From contig CM119267.1 in NCBI GenBank assembly GCA_051294375.1, positions 21,825,486 through 21,889,485 on the forward strand: a stretch of DNA of 64,000 bases, read 5' to 3'. The notes under the pieces are model-generated. The model saw nothing but the letters and a program-made list of their open reading frames with translations, made no database searches and was not told where the DNA came from. Shown here piece by piece: positions 1 to 11,630 of the stretch (the first letter of the stretch is position 1; every line of letters begins with the position of its first letter). A program made the translations under genes and the position numbers. This DNA is from Paraspadella gotoi. Lineage: Eukaryota > Chaetognatha.

Positions 1-744
1 GAATAAAAAATAATAATTCTCCCACGAAATCTTCGATCGGCGCCATTCGCGCCATCTGCGCCACCGGAGCGAGGAAAGAGGGCGCCGCTCGGCATCGCCT
101 GGCGCCGCCAGCCAAAGTTTTTTTATGACCCCTGGCGAAGATTTTTTTTTCACCATTTCCTTCTGCGTCGAAGATTTTTTATGCGTCGTCGTCGTCGTCG
201 TCGTCGTCGTCTTATTGAAATGGAATCTTGCGCGGAATCAAAGGCGCCGACGACTTTTAAGATTCGGAGAGGGAGAGAGAGAGAGAGAGAGAGATATTTG
301 AGATTTTTTTTTTAGATTTCGAGTCAAGAAGAACGTTTGTTTACCTCAGTTATCGTACTTATGTTTGTTGCCATTGGATACGACGATTTAAGACATTTTC
401 GTTTTATCCTTGTCTTCGTCGTTTAAAAAAAATAAAACTTTTAAAAAAAGTGTTAAGATCGATATTTTATAAATTTTGAAACGATGATGTGAGAATCAAT
501 TTACTTTTGTTTTTGATAATGGTTAAAACAATAAAAAAAATTATCCATTCATTCAAGGAATAAGCTATCTTTGACTTTTATCTCCTGACTTTGGACAGTA
601 CTGGCTCGGGTGGGTTTCGATCTCCTTCTGACTGGATAATTACGTTGCAATAGTATTACATATAGTTTATTTATTTATTCATTTATTACTAGAATTCTGG
701 TTGATTTGACTTCAATGTTCGAATGATTTTTAAACTCATCATCT
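1..744. other. no gene recognised; CpG-rich patch and microsatellites
   Basis: The first 130 bp are GC-rich with three GGCGCC sites. A (GTC)n tract lies at 181-212 and (GA)n at 268-293. The rest is AT-rich apart from the family A fragment. Confidence 0.6.
545..645 (-). repeat. family A fragment
   Basis: TTATCCATTCATTCAAGGAA, AAGCTATCTTTGAC and CTGACTTTGGACAG match the conserved tail of other family A copies in reverse orientation. Confidence 0.5.
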
Positions 745-769
745 CATCGGTCGTCGTCGTCGTCGTCGA

Positions 770-821
<52 letters not shown>

Positions 822-1095
822 TTCTTCTTCTTCTTCTTCAACGTCCTCAACGCTACTGTTTTGTTATGTTTTGTTATGTTTTGTTTTGTTTTGTCGACTT
901 TGATCGTCCAGGTGCTTCGTGGGACGACGCGTTTTATTGTGTCGCCGCTCGAAAGTCCGAGGAGTCGATTTGTCATCGGCGTCGTTAAGGGCGTTCGTCT
1001 TTGTTATCGTCGTCGTCGTCGTTGTCGTCGTCGTCGTTGTCGTCGTCGTCGTTGTCGTCGTCGTCTCTATCGCCGTCGCCGTTATTGTTGTCTTC
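745..1095. repeat. (TCG)n arrays
   Basis: Long TCG/GTC runs at 749-821 and 1003-1070, joined by TTC units and a TTTTG tract. All open frames here (poly-Val, poly-Thr) are repeat translations. Confidence 0.9.
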
Positions 1096-1253
1096 ATCGA
1101 CTGCGTTTAAATACTCTGTCCGCTGCTCCTATGGTATGACGCTATGCAATATGCATTAAGTATCATGCAATATGCATTCGTACATAGGTCCCATTGTGCA
1201 TTTTGTTTGTAACGTCTTTAGAATCTGTTGGGCTCGGCAAGAAGGCTCTGCCC

Positions 1254-2125
1254 NNNNNNNNNNNNNNNNNNNNNNNNNNNNNNNNNNNNNNNNNNNNNNN
1301 NNNNNNNNNNNNNNNNNNNNNNNNNNNNNNNNNNNNNNNNNNNNNNNNNNNNNNNNNNNNNNNNNNNNNNNNNNNNNNNNNNNNNNNNNNNNNNNNNNNN
1401 NNNNNNNNNNNNNNNNNNNNNNNNNNNNNNNNNNNNNNNNNNNNNNNNNNNNNNNNNNNNNNNNNNNNNNNNNNNNNNNNNNNNNNNNNNNNNNNNNNNN
1501 NNNNNNNNNNNNNNNNNNNNNNNNNNNNNNNNNNNNNNNNNNNNNNNNNNNNNNNNNNNNNNNNNNNNNNNNNNNNNNNNNNNNNNNNNNNNNNNNNNNN
1601 NNNNNNNNNNNNNNNNNNNNNNNNNNNNNNNNNNNNNNNNNNNNNNNNNNNNNNNNNNNNNNNNNNNNNNNNNNNNNNNNNNNNNNNNNNNNNNNNNNNN
1701 NNNNNNNNNNNNNNNNNNNNNNNNNNNNNNNNNNNNNNNNNNNNNNNNNNNNNNNNNNNNNNNNNNNNNNNNNNNNNNNNNNNNNNNNNNNNNNNNNNNN
1801 NNNNNNNNNNNNNNNNNNNNNNNNNNNNNNNNNNNNNNNNNNNNNNNNNNNNNNNNNNNNNNNNNNNNNNNNNNNNNNNNNNNNNNNNNNNNNNNNNNNN
1901 NNNNNNNNNNNNNNNNNNNNNNNNNNNNNNNNNNNNNNNNNNNNNNNNNNNNNNNNNNNNNNNNNNNNNNNNNNNNNNNNNNNNNNNNNNNNNNNNNNNN
2001 NNNNNNNNNNNNNNNNNNNNNNNNNNNNNNNNNNNNNNNNNNNNNNNNNNNNNNNNNNNNNNNNNNNNNNNNNNNNNNNNNNNNNNNNNNNNNNNNNNNN
2101 NNNNNNNNNNNNNNNNNNNNNNNNN
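1254..2125. other. assembly gap
   Basis: 872 Ns; nothing can be read. Confidence 1.
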
Positions 2126-2819
2126 TTTTTTTTCATTCTCCCCGCTCCATAGAATCGCGTGGGCTTTGGAATCGCACAATGAACGGAGGCGCCTAATTAT
2201 CGCGCTACAGGCGTGGATTGTTGTATGGCAAAAGAATTTAGTATTAATAATGTTAAAATATTATGTTCAAAGTTGTTGTTCAAACATAATCAACAAACGG
2301 AGACTTAGCAGAGGACAAAAGAAATATAAAGCTAATGGTGATTTGGCCCAATGTCCCAATCTAACTGCCTCAACGATCCGTCGAGACAGATGTCATTTGT
2401 TTATTCGTTAAGCGATGAAGTCAGGATTCAGCGACAGATGGCGAATCAGACGCGCAAGTTCACACTAATTTAGGATAAAACTATTCAACATTTATATAAA
2501 CTTATTAAATATAGCTCCTTTCGAACAAAATAGCTTTTCTAATTAAAAGTAAGTCTGAGTTTCTTTCCCATTTAATGCCGCGGTGCAAGGCACTTGACAC
2601 AGCATTAACCAAAACTATAGTACCGGCTAGAGATGTCGCTCCATTGGAAAGAGAAAGCTGTCGTTTCGATGCAGATTTCTATCGTCGGCGTCGTCATCGG
2701 CGTCATCGGCGTCATCGGCGTCGTCGTCATCGTCGTCGTCGTCATCGTCGGTAAAGATGGCGGCGGCTTTTCGTTTTAATTGCGTCGTTGAATCAAAGTC
2801 GATCCCAATAGTGAATCTC
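2126..2819. other. no gene recognised; GTC-rich tract at the end
   Basis: AT-rich unique-looking sequence with no sustained open frame. A GTC/ATC trinucleotide tract occupies 2675-2752. Confidence 0.6.
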
Positions 2820-2906
2820 NNNNNNNNNNNNNNNNNNNNNNNNNNNNNNNNNNNNNNNNNNNNNNNNNNNNNNNNNNNNNNNNNNNNNNNNNNNNNNNNN
2901 NNNNNN
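2820..2906. other. assembly gap
   Basis: 87 Ns, bordered on the right by a GA run. Confidence 1.
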
Positions 2907-3268
2907 GAGAGAGAGAGAAAGTAGAGAGACAGAGAGATAAAATTATAAAAACTCGTTGACGCTTCTAACGATTTGAACGAAAACAAACAGAGGAACACAA
3001 CAATCGTTTCGTTTATCTTTTGTTTACCGAAATTAATTCGTAAAACGAAATTTAAAAATTACATCGAGAATGTTTGAAAAGGGGGAGAAAATGTTTGTTT
3101 GTTAAAGTCGTAGCCATAAAAGAATCAGTAATTTCAGTTGTAAATTTTTTTATTCATCCCAATTTAGTTTCGTCGCAACGAGTCAGGGAGGAAATTTTTT
3201 TTTTTTTTTAAACTAAAGAACTAACTCTTTTAGTTATTAGCCTTGCATAATTAGTCGTTGGAGAGAGA

Positions 3269-3316
<48 letters not shown>

Positions 3317-3629
3317 TCGAATATGTGTTACTGGCCGTGAAATTGAATAAATAATCAATCAAGGGCAAGAGAGAAAGATGATGATGATGACAGAGGGAAG
3401 AGTGACAAATTTGGGTGATTTCCTCATGACAAAGACAAAGTAAGTGACGCTGTAGTTCTTTCCCTTTGTTTGTTATGCTGCGCGCCTTGCCTTACCCTGT
3501 TTGAAAAATGGTTCGCGTTCGGACTCTCGTTGGTGAGTTAAAAATTCGGTGAACTCACCCAAAAGTCTCCCACAGTCGGGAAAAAATGAATCGTAGGGCA
3601 GCGTTGAAGGAATGTCAATTACAGGCGGG
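2907..3629. other. no gene recognised; (GA)n at 3257-3314
   Basis: AT-rich DNA around a GA microsatellite. 3470-3629 is CpG-richer with a minus-strand open frame that enters the next gap; it is too short to judge. Confidence 0.5.
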
Positions 3630-4074
3630 NNNNNNNNNNNNNNNNNNNNNNNNNNNNNNNNNNNNNNNNNNNNNNNNNNNNNNNNNNNNNNNNNNNNNNN
3701 NNNNNNNNNNNNNNNNNNNNNNNNNNNNNNNNNNNNNNNNNNNNNNNNNNNNNNNNNNNNNNNNNNNNNNNNNNNNNNNNNNNNNNNNNNNNNNNNNNNN
3801 NNNNNNNNNNNNNNNNNNNNNNNNNNNNNNNNNNNNNNNNNNNNNNNNNNNNNNNNNNNNNNNNNNNNNNNNNNNNNNNNNNNNNNNNNNNNNNNNNNNN
3901 NNNNNNNNNNNNNNNNNNNNNNNNNNNNNNNNNNNNNNNNNNNNNNNNNNNNNNNNNNNNNNNNNNNNNNNNNNNNNNNNNNNNNNNNNNNNNNNNNNNN
4001 NNNNNNNNNNNNNNNNNNNNNNNNNNNNNNNNNNNNNNNNNNNNNNNNNNNNNNNNNNNNNNNNNNNNNNNNNN
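3630..4074. other. assembly gap
   Basis: 445 Ns. Confidence 1.
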
Positions 4075-4566
4075 CACCCTCCCCCTTCTTCTCTCTCTCC
4101 TCCATTTTTCCTCCACCTTTCCAGAACCGTAAGGTTCATTTCTTCACAACCCGGAGAAATATGCTAATGGTTCTGGCACCAAAATAAAATAAAAAAAAGG
4201 AAAAAGCAAAGAGAGAGAGAAAAAAATTTTTTTCTCACCTGCAGGAAATAGTTTTTTTCTTTCTTTTTTTCTTTTTTTTAAGGAGGGCGTGGCCGAGTTT
4301 TTTTTTTTTTGAAGAAGCAGACGGCGCCAATTTTTACTTCCGCTTTCACGATGGCGCCGTCTTTTGGCGCCGTTTCCTCCTTCCTTTTTCTCCAGGCTAA
4401 AAAAAAGACCTATAGACATTTTTCTTTATCCTTTTTATGCTGGATTTTTTCTCAAATTTATTTTCCTTTTATGTCTCGTCGTATTTCTGCTTCTCTTTGC
4501 CCGCGTTTCTATTTTCCCTTCGATTTTTCATTTCAAACTTTTATTTCTTTCTTTACTTTCCTTTTC
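4075..4566. other. pyrimidine-rich DNA without a gene
   Basis: C/T-rich sequence with poly-T runs. Three GGCGCC sites occur at 4323-4371, two of them in a GATGGCGCC or TTGGCGCC context. Confidence 0.55.
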
Positions 4567-4810
4567 CGGTTTTCTTTTCCCAGAGCGCCCCATTTCTCTT
4601 AAACCCAAACCTAAGTCTCAACCTTAACCCTAACTACTCTCCTTAATTTTTAACCTTAACCCCTAACCTTAACCCCTTTTATTTACATAATCCCTCACCT
4701 TCATCACCAACACAATCCCTAATTTAACCCTTAAGCTTAAGCTTTAACTCAAAAAATTAACTTAATTCCGATTTTAAAATAAAATGGGGTGTTTTGGGAA
4801 AATAAGGCCC
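4567..4810 (+). mobile_element. family T MITE-like repeat, telomere-like core
   Basis: The left end has CCCAGAGCGCCCCATTT and the right end has TGGGGTGTTTTGGGAAAA followed by TAAGGCC. The two are imperfect inverted repeats. Between them lies degenerate CCTTAACCCTAAC-type sequence. There is no coding content. Compare the copies at 15920, 19292, 42265 and 51004. Confidence 0.65.
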
Positions 4811-5099
4811 TTTTTTCCTCCTCTCCTCCCAAATTCATGGATGGACGATTCAACCTTGACGCAGTGGATGAATAGGTCCCTGGATCGAGGCCGCGTCCCT
4901 CCGAGAGTTCGAAAGGTAAGTTTCGTTCCCACGAAATAAAGAGGGTAAGTTGAGTTAGGCAATTTTCTGGAGTTAATTTCTCGCAGAAGATGGATCGATA
5001 CCCAACCCGCACGAAGATCATAAGAACCTTGCTCTCGCACATAAACTGCATCCGCTGTTTATCCCCTGTTCACTTACCCTTTTCTATCTATGCTCAAAA
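4811..5099. other. no gene recognised
   Basis: Unique-looking sequence with a 100-codon minus-strand open frame (4749-5051) that has no recognisable motif and overlaps the family T end. I do not call it. Confidence 0.4.
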
Positions 5100-5481
5100 A
5101 CTCTCTCTCTCTCTTCCTCTCTCTCTCTCTCTGTCTCTTTCTCTCTCTCACTCTTCTTACCAAGTTAAGCTCGCGACTCAAAAGAACTTTTCCTCTCCTC
5201 TCTCTCTTTGTTTCGNNNNNNNNNNNNNNNNNNNNNNNNNNNNNNNNNNNNNNNNNNNNNNNNNNNNNNNNNNNNNNNNNNNNNNNNNNNNNNNNNNNNN
5301 NNNNNNNNNNNNNNNNNNNNNNNNNNNNNNNNNNNNNNNNNNNNNNNNNNNNNNNNNNNNNNNNNNNNNNNNNNNNNNNNNNNNNNNNNNNNNNNNNNNN
5401 NNNNNNNNNNNNNNNNNNNNNNNNNNNNNNNNNNNNNNNNNNNNNNNNNNNNNNNNNNNNNNNNNNNNNNNNNNNNNNNNN

Positions 5482-5512
<31 letters not shown>
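5100..5512. repeat. (TC)n, gap, then (GA)n
   Basis: TC-rich tract at 5100-5215, 266 Ns at 5216-5481 and a pure GA run at 5482-5510. The repeat changes strand across the gap. Confidence 0.9.
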
Positions 5513-5514
<2 letters not shown>

Positions 5515-6295
5515 AAAAAATTACCTACTCAGAGTCTGTTAAACATTTTTAAACAAAAGAATTTAAGAGAGAGAGAAAAAAATTTTAAAAGGGATTCCAT
5601 TTGGCTTATCGCGCGTTGGGCGGAAATCACATGTGAATTTCAAATCACCCTTTGAAAGTGAAGTCACCTTTTTTCGCATAAGTTTGATCCGACTTTTCCC
5701 TCTTCTTTCACCCACTTTTTATTTCACCCTTTTTTTCTTATTTTTTTTCGTTTTGGTCCATAAAGATATGATTTTTAAGCAGTTAACAACACTTGGCTAT
5801 TTCCAAGTTATATAATATTTTTAAATGTATATTATAACTCAAAAAATGTTTCAGTTACCGTTTTTGTTTCTGACAAATTACGACTGCTCTATGGCATCGG
5901 ATTGCTTGTTGCTCATTGCTTGTTTTGCTTCATTTTTGTGGTTTCTCGTTTCTTTTTCTTTTTCATTTCGAAAATCCGCATCTATTGGTTGTCTTGTGAC
6001 TGTGACTTGTGATTTGTTGCGTCCACAGTCTCCTCTTAATTTCCGCTTTTCAAGCAGCGACCAACAATCTGCCTCAATCATTGTTCTCAAAAGCAGTCAA
6101 CCGTTTAATACCTTACTATCAATCTCTCTCTTTCTTAAATGCTCTTTTTATTTAATCTCGTTCTCATCTTCTCTTTTCAACTTCTCCATCTCATCTTTTC
6201 AACTTCTTGTTTCAACGATCTCATCTTCTCAACAACCTTCACCTTTTTTTCTTTTCTTTTCTCGTCTTCAAATTCGACGAAGCGCGAACCAGACT
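5513..6295. other. no gene recognised
   Basis: T-rich DNA. The 197-codon frame at 5825-6418 is hydrophobic and Ser/Phe-rich, then becomes poly-Asp where the GAC repeat starts. This looks like composition, not a protein. Confidence 0.5.
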
Positions 6296-6475
6296 CTCAG
6301 AGGGGACGATGAAGACGATGACGATGATGACGACGATGAAGACGACGACGACGACGAGCGACGGATGACGATGATTGACGACGCATTGAAAGGACGGACG
6401 CGACGACGACGACGATGACGGACGATGAGACGACGACGACGACGACGATGACGATGATGATGACGATGGTGAGAA
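6296..6475. repeat. (GAC/GAT)n trinucleotide tract
   Basis: Interspersed GAC, GAT and GAA triplets with CpG-containing ACG units. Confidence 0.85.
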
Positions 6476-6714
6476 ATTACGAGAATCTCAGGAGAATAAA
6501 TGTCGTCGATAAAGAACTAAAAAAGAAATCCTTTTTATATTATGTTTATCTTTCTTTAGTTTAAATCAGAAAATCTTACATACTCATAGCGTAAAACCGC
6601 CAACTCAAGAACTTTTAATATATACATACAATTATATATTTAATGCTTTTAAAATGAATGTAAATGACAATGAAGCTAAAAAATGGGAGGAAAAGGAGTA
6701 AGTATTAAATTAAA

Positions 6715-6767
6715 ATTAAATTCTGAGAGAAACGAACAGAAATGGGGCACTTTCGGAAAAGAGAGCT
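6715..6767 (-). mobile_element. family T end fragment
   Basis: Only one terminus survives: GGGGCACTTTCGGAAAAGAG preceded by AAATTCTGAGA, as at the right ends of the 19292 and 42265 copies. The telomere-like core is absent. Confidence 0.5.
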
Positions 6768-7654
6768 GGCTTTTGCGTCAATTGTTTTAGTTGTTCGCTT
6801 TTGGGAAGAAGAGAAGAAATTTATATTGTTTGAGCTGCCTCTAATTTTATGACTTTATGAGACGACGACCGAGAATTCAACGATGTTTTAAAAATGTTTA
6901 TTGTTATTGAAATAATTGGCGACCGATGTATAAAAACAGTTCCAAGTTTAAAAACGTTAAAAACACTTTAAAAAACAACACCTTAAAATCAACGTGAAAA
7001 CGTTCGACGTCGCGGCTAACGAGGCAACTGCCTCTGACTTTTCTTAAATTTCAAACGTTAAAAATAACCCAGGATATTTGCTTTCTTCTCATATTAATCG
7101 TTGTCGTCGTCGTCCGGACGTTCCGTCGCGAATAGGAAACTTGGACTCGGATGTCGAAATTCTCTGCCGTCGAACGTTGAGCCGTCCTGCCCCTACGCGA
7201 CGCCCGCGTTGCGCACCGCGAACGCCAATAACAATTATTAATAATAATAATAATAAAATAAGTTAATAATATATTATTATAATTGATATTTATTATTATT
7301 GATTAGTGAATATCTTCACTGATAAATCTACTTAATCAGTCATCTAGTGATGTTGATAATAATGTGAATGAATGAATAGTATATATTATTAAATGTATTA
7401 GTATATTATTATTGTTGTTATTATTATTATTATTATTTTTATTGTTGTTGTTGTTGTTGTTTTGTTGTTGTTGTTGTTGATGATGTGAATATTTAAGGGA
7501 TTTTGGTGAGAGATGACAGAAAAGAGAATTGGTGAAAAGGGAGACGCCGGTGGCTGAGTGAAGGCGCCGGTTATGTGAGAAAGCGTCTCTGGCTGTGAGA
7601 AAAATGACGCCGTTTTCGGTGGAAAGATGATGGGGACTGACAGGAAATGGGGGG
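6768..7654. other. no gene recognised; ATT and GTT microsatellites
   Basis: AT-rich. 7078-7210 is GC-richer with arginine-rich open frames but no splice support. ATT/TTG runs lie at 7230-7480. Confidence 0.5.
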
Positions 7655-7990
7655 AATGAGGGAATGAATGAATGGATGAATGAACGAATGAATCATAGCA
7701 AGAAGAAAATAATGAAGGAATGAATAAATGAATGAATAAATGAATGAATGAATGAATGAATGAATGAATGAATGAATGAATGAATGAATGAATGAATGAA
7801 TCGTAGCAAGAAAAAAATAATGAAGGACTGAATGAATGAATGAATGAATGAATGATTGAATGAATAAATAAATGAATGAATAAATGAATGAATGAATGAA
7901 TGAATGAATGAATGAATGAATGAATGAATGAATGAATGAATGATCAAATGAATGATTAAATGAATTACTGAATCAATAAAGTAATGTATC
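7655..7990. repeat. (AATG)n tetranucleotide array
   Basis: Pure and variant AATG units, interrupted twice by near-identical TCATAGCAAGAAGAAAATAA / TCGTAGCAAGAAAAAAATAA spacers. This indicates a higher-order duplication. Confidence 0.95.
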
Positions 7991-8157
7991 AAATGGATGA
8001 ATTAATAAACATACGACTGATAAAATCGGAAGAATTATTAAATTAATGAATTGATCAATACTTAAATTAATTAAATATTGAATAAGTGACAAAAAAGGCA
8101 TTAGAATAATCATAACATCATTTTATTAGCAGTGCAAATAAATACTGGCGATCTGCA

Positions 8158-8352
8158 GTGTCGCCCAATAGTGGGAGAGATGACGCCTACGAAGGCTCCG
8201 AAATCATGGGAGGGACATCGCTTAAGGGGGCGGCAGCGGCTGCAGGAGGCGGCGAAAGCGGGGGCGGCGGCGGCTGCGGCTGGGCCGGTTGCAGCGGTGG
8301 CCCCGATATCCGAGACGCGAGAGACAATCGGAAAAAAGTGATGAGTTTGTGA
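8158..8352 (+). CDS. candidate GC-rich terminal exon
   Basis: An isolated GC-rich block, open on both strands. The plus frame reads GRDDAYEGSEIMGGTSLKG, then Ala/Gly-rich sequence, with a stop at 8350-8352 and AATAAA at 8395. Simple GGC repeats explain part of it, and no clear splice acceptor is seen. Confidence 0.18.
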   Translation: MSPNSGRDDAYEGSEIMGGTSLKGAAAAAGGGESGGGGGCGWAGCSGGPDIRDARDNRKKVMSL

Positions 8353-8570
8353 GAAAAAAAAAGAAGAGGAGGATAAAGACAATGACGACCGTGTAATAAA
8401 TTAAACTCCTCTTCTCTCATCTCCCATTCTCGCAGTACCGACACCATAACTCTCTACTCCTGCTCATTCTACATCAATACGATCATTGACTCTACTCTTA
8501 CTCTTCGGTACTCTCTCCTCTCTACTCTCCTCATCTCAGCGCCAACAAAAAATTCTCCAACTTTCTTCTG

Positions 8571-8615
<45 letters not shown>

Positions 8616-8617
8616 AT

Positions 8618-8668
<51 letters not shown>

Positions 8669-8929
8669 CTCTCCCTCCTCACCCTCTGTCTCTCCTAAAT
8701 CTGGTTTCAAAATCTCTCCGCTTTTGTAATTCCTCTTTCGCTCGTAAAGAATCTGATTTTTATAGTTGTAGTCGTCGTCGTCGGCGTCGTCGTCGTCGTC
8801 GTTGTCGTCGTCGTCGTCGTTGTCGTCGTCGTGTTTCGGTCCCAATTGTTCCTTCATTACTTTTATTCTACTAAATTCGTTTAGGAAAGTAATTTTGATT
8901 TAAGCTTATTATTCTTAAATATTGCAGAG
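8353..8929. repeat. (TC)n and (GTC)n tracts
   Basis: TC run at 8576-8690 with CTCC interruptions and a GTC run at 8768-8832. No gene seen. Confidence 0.9.
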
Positions 8930-9160
8930 TACAATCTTATACAATTGTAATAGTTCATAAAAATATTATTCCACTTTGATATTGATAGAAAAGGGAGGTA
9001 CTCTGAGAGATAATAAACTAGTCGGCGAGAGAGTCTTGATTGAAAGCCTGCAGGGTTTTTCTTTGCAATTGTCTTATCAGAGGTAACCCACCAAAGCCTG
9101 TAAATGGCAAGATAGCTAATTTTCAGAATGAATGAATAATTTTCATATTATATGTACGTA
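8930..9160 (+). mobile_element. family A element
   Basis: Shares AGAGAGTCTTGATTGAAAGC, CCACCAAAGCCTGT and GGCAAGATAGCTAA, in that order, with the 17790, 21335 and 31560 copies. It is non-coding and of unknown class (SINE or MITE). Confidence 0.6.
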
Positions 9161-9249
9161 GTACATAACGATTAAATATTTAAATCCTCATTTTCAATCT
9201 TCAAACTAATCACCACTCCCCGGTCTCGAACCCTCGACCTTTTCAACCA

Positions 9250-9290
<41 letters not shown>

Positions 9291-9390
9291 TCTCTTCCGG
9301 GCGCCAGCGACTCCGTCTCCTCCCTCCAGACGGCGCCGACTTTTCATCTTCGGCAAACTACACTAAACTACGCCATCGTTTTTATCCCAG

Positions 9391-9432
<42 letters not shown>

Positions 9433-9894
9433 TGTGTGTTTTTATTGTTTTTATCTCTTTTTTTTTATTTCTTTTGTTTTCCCTTTTTATTTTTTTTTAT
9501 CTTCTCTCGTCGCTTCGCCTCAGTAACGCTGAGTTAGCATTCGCTGATAACGAGGAAATCAGCGCTCGGCGCCAGCGAGACACGACCGGGTAGGACTGCG
9601 TGCGACTGAGTGAGCGGTTTTTTCGTTATATATGACGACGTGTATTAATTTGATTATTAATATCGCTAATTAAAATATTTAGTTTTCTATTGTTTTATTT
9701 ATTCATTCGTTGTCTCATTAATTACGAAGCAGAGTAACTATTTGAAATAAGATTAAGTTCTTCAATATGATTTACGACTTGTAGCACTTTAGATAATTGA
9801 TCATATCTTTTAATACGGTTTAAGAAGACTTATTTCACTAATTTAGCACTACTTTTAATAAGGTTTAATAAGAATTTAGTTTTCAATTAATATT
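9161..9894. other. no gene recognised; (TC)n, (GT)n and CpG-rich patch
   Basis: TC at 9247-9294, GT at 9395-9440, GGCGCC sites at 9300, 9332 and 9568, then AT-rich sequence. Confidence 0.6.
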
Positions 9895-9935
9895 CATATG
9901 AAATTGGTACAACCAATATAAAAATATATTTCATT
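9895..9935 (-). repeat. family A end fragment
   Basis: TGAAATTGGTACAACCAATA matches the reverse-oriented terminus of family A. The rest of the element is absent. Confidence 0.4.
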
Positions 9936-10231
9936 AGAGTTTAAATATTCCTTTCCTTCATTTATTTTTTCTTTCTTTTCTTTTTACTTTATTCTTTTAC
10001 TATCTTCTTTTACACTCCCCTAAAACTTTCCTTTCATAATTTCGCCCATTTTTTCTCCATTTTCGTTCCCGTCTCCGCCCGGCCGGTATTCCCCATGTAT
10101 ATTCTCTTAATAACGAAATTTATAAGTTACTCAAATAATTTTGATATTTTTTCTCTTTTTTTTTCGTCGAGAGAAAGAATTTCCCTCAGGACTTGAAATG
10201 GGATTCGAGACTAAGAAGGAGGAAGCAGAGT
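9936..10231. other. no gene recognised
   Basis: AT-rich and pyrimidine-rich DNA without sustained reading frames. Confidence 0.5.
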
Positions 10232-10610
10232 AGGGGGGGGGAAAGAGAGGAAAGGAAAGGAAAGGAGAGGAAAGGAAAGGAGAGAAAAGGAAAGGAAAGG
10301 AAAGCAAATAAAAGGAATGGGAAGGAAAAGAAAGGAGAGGAAAGGAAAGGAAAGGAAAGGAAAGAAAAGAAAAGAAAAGAAAAGAAAAGAAAAGAAAAGA
10401 AAAGAAAAGAAAAGAAAAGAAAAGAAAAGGAAAGGAAAGGAAAGGAAAAGAAAAGACAAAAAAAGAATGGAGAAGAAGGAAAGGCTTATAAACAGAAAAT
10501 TTAGATGGAGGAACTAAACGAGGTAGAGGAGGAGGAGGAGGAGGAGGAGGAGGAGGAGAAGTAGGAGGAGGAGGATTACAGAAGGAGAAAAAGAGAGAAA
10601 GCAGAAGAGA
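10232..10610. repeat. (AAAGG)n/(AAAAG)n pentanucleotides and (GGA)n
   Basis: Purine-only array: AAAGG units at 10240-10360, AAAAG at 10361-10425, AAAGG again to 10460, then GGA triplets at 10520-10575. Open frames here are Lys/Arg/Glu repeat translations. Confidence 0.95.
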
Positions 10611-11016
10611 AGCAAGTGAAATCGAGAGATCGTTGACCTCCTCTATATTTAGCGAGCCGAAGCTTTGGACAAACGGACAGACAGACTGCGACGTTTTTTG
10701 GGGCACAGAATCATCGCTTCGATCTTCGTAATGCCGGCCCGATTTAGAAGGAAAAAAAAAGATTGGAGTCCCGAGACCCGAGATGGAGGACTAAACAAGT
10801 TTGAGCAAACAATGTCGGATCTGCCTACGATAATCAATTAATTAATTAATTAATAGATTAATTAATTAATTAATAGATTAATTAATTAATTAATTAATAG
10901 ATTAATTATAATTTATATTCAGCTTGTCATCATCGATGTCCTTAAAATTGAGTCAGGACAGTTATTAAATGTTTTGTTTACATTTTATCAAAACAAACAA
11001 ATATCCTCTATTATCG
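10611..11016. repeat. (ATTA)n tract at 10832-10908; otherwise no gene
   Basis: ATTA tetranucleotides form three blocks broken by ATAGATTA. The flanks are unremarkable. Confidence 0.8.
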
Positions 11017-11044
11017 AGCCAGGCGGGCAAAGCCCGTCCTGGCT
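11017..11044 (+). repeat. GC-rich hairpin, possible transposon terminus
   Basis: AGCCAGG+CGGGC pairs with GCCCG+CCTGGCT around a 3-nt loop with one bulged T, followed by CTAG and an A/T-rich tract. A hairpin just before CTRR is typical of Helitron 3' ends, but no second copy exists here to set a boundary. Confidence 0.35.
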
Positions 11045-11529
11045 AGATTTTGATTCGGTTTAGCTTTCGGTCACGCTTTTTTGCAATCATGGCTTCTGAA
11101 AGTGTGATATCATAGGGAGTTGAAATTTCATATATGGCTTATTTGATTTGATTTGATTACATCAAGATCTTTAAAATTCTCAGTGTCATTCATGAGCAAT
11201 CATTCGTATTTGTTTATGTTTTATTTACAAACACAAAAAACCGTTTTAATAAGTATGTCGCTCTGCTCGTGCTCGTTCTTTCTTTTAAAAGTAGGTAGGG
11301 TGCCGGCGTGCCTGGCGACGGGGATCGTGCGTCGTCTGTCGGGTTCTCCGTGCAGCTGCTTCTTTCTGATTTTCTAACAAAGCGGAGTTCGCGGCTCCTG
11401 CAGCGCGTGGCTGGTCCAGGCTTGTTGTTCTCTCTCATCGTGTCTCTCTCTCTCTTCTCTTCTCTTTTTTGTTTTTTTTTTGTTTTTGTTAAATTCAGAT
11501 ATAAATGGGGGGCTCATTAATGTAAAAAC
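11045..11529. other. no gene recognised
   Basis: A GC-richer patch at 11290-11420 is open on both strands (70-74 codons) without motifs or clear splice sites. Confidence 0.45.
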
Positions 11530-11630
11530 AGGGATGGATGCGAACCAGAGGTCGAACCCCGGGTGCTTTTGGGTTATGTATTAGCAAGAGCTCATTCTAC
11601 GTCCGGTCCGGCGACCATATAGGAACTGCT
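11530..11630 (-). mobile_element. candidate tRNA-derived SINE head
   Basis: On the minus strand CCGGGGTTCGACCTC resembles a Pol III box B, and GAGCTCTTGCTAATACAT lies at the distance of an anticodon arm. There is no complete cloverleaf and no second copy in the window. Confidence 0.3.

Noticed and set aside
723-1139. 138-codon frame rich in Val and Arg
   Set aside because: Translation of TCG/GTC microsatellites; other frames of the same tract give poly-Thr or poly-Ser.
4600-4740. CCCTAA-type sequence as a true telomere or fusion point
   Set aside because: The arrays are short, degenerate and enclosed by the same inverted ends at five loci, so they are part of a dispersed repeat.
5825-6418. 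197-codon frame
   Set aside because: Hydrophobic low-complexity sequence that becomes poly-Asp/Glu at the GAC repeat; no domain and no splice context.
9190-9260. GGGTTCGAGACC on the minus strand as a tRNA or SINE box B
   Set aside because: No matching A box, no cloverleaf and no second copy; adjacent TC repeat only.
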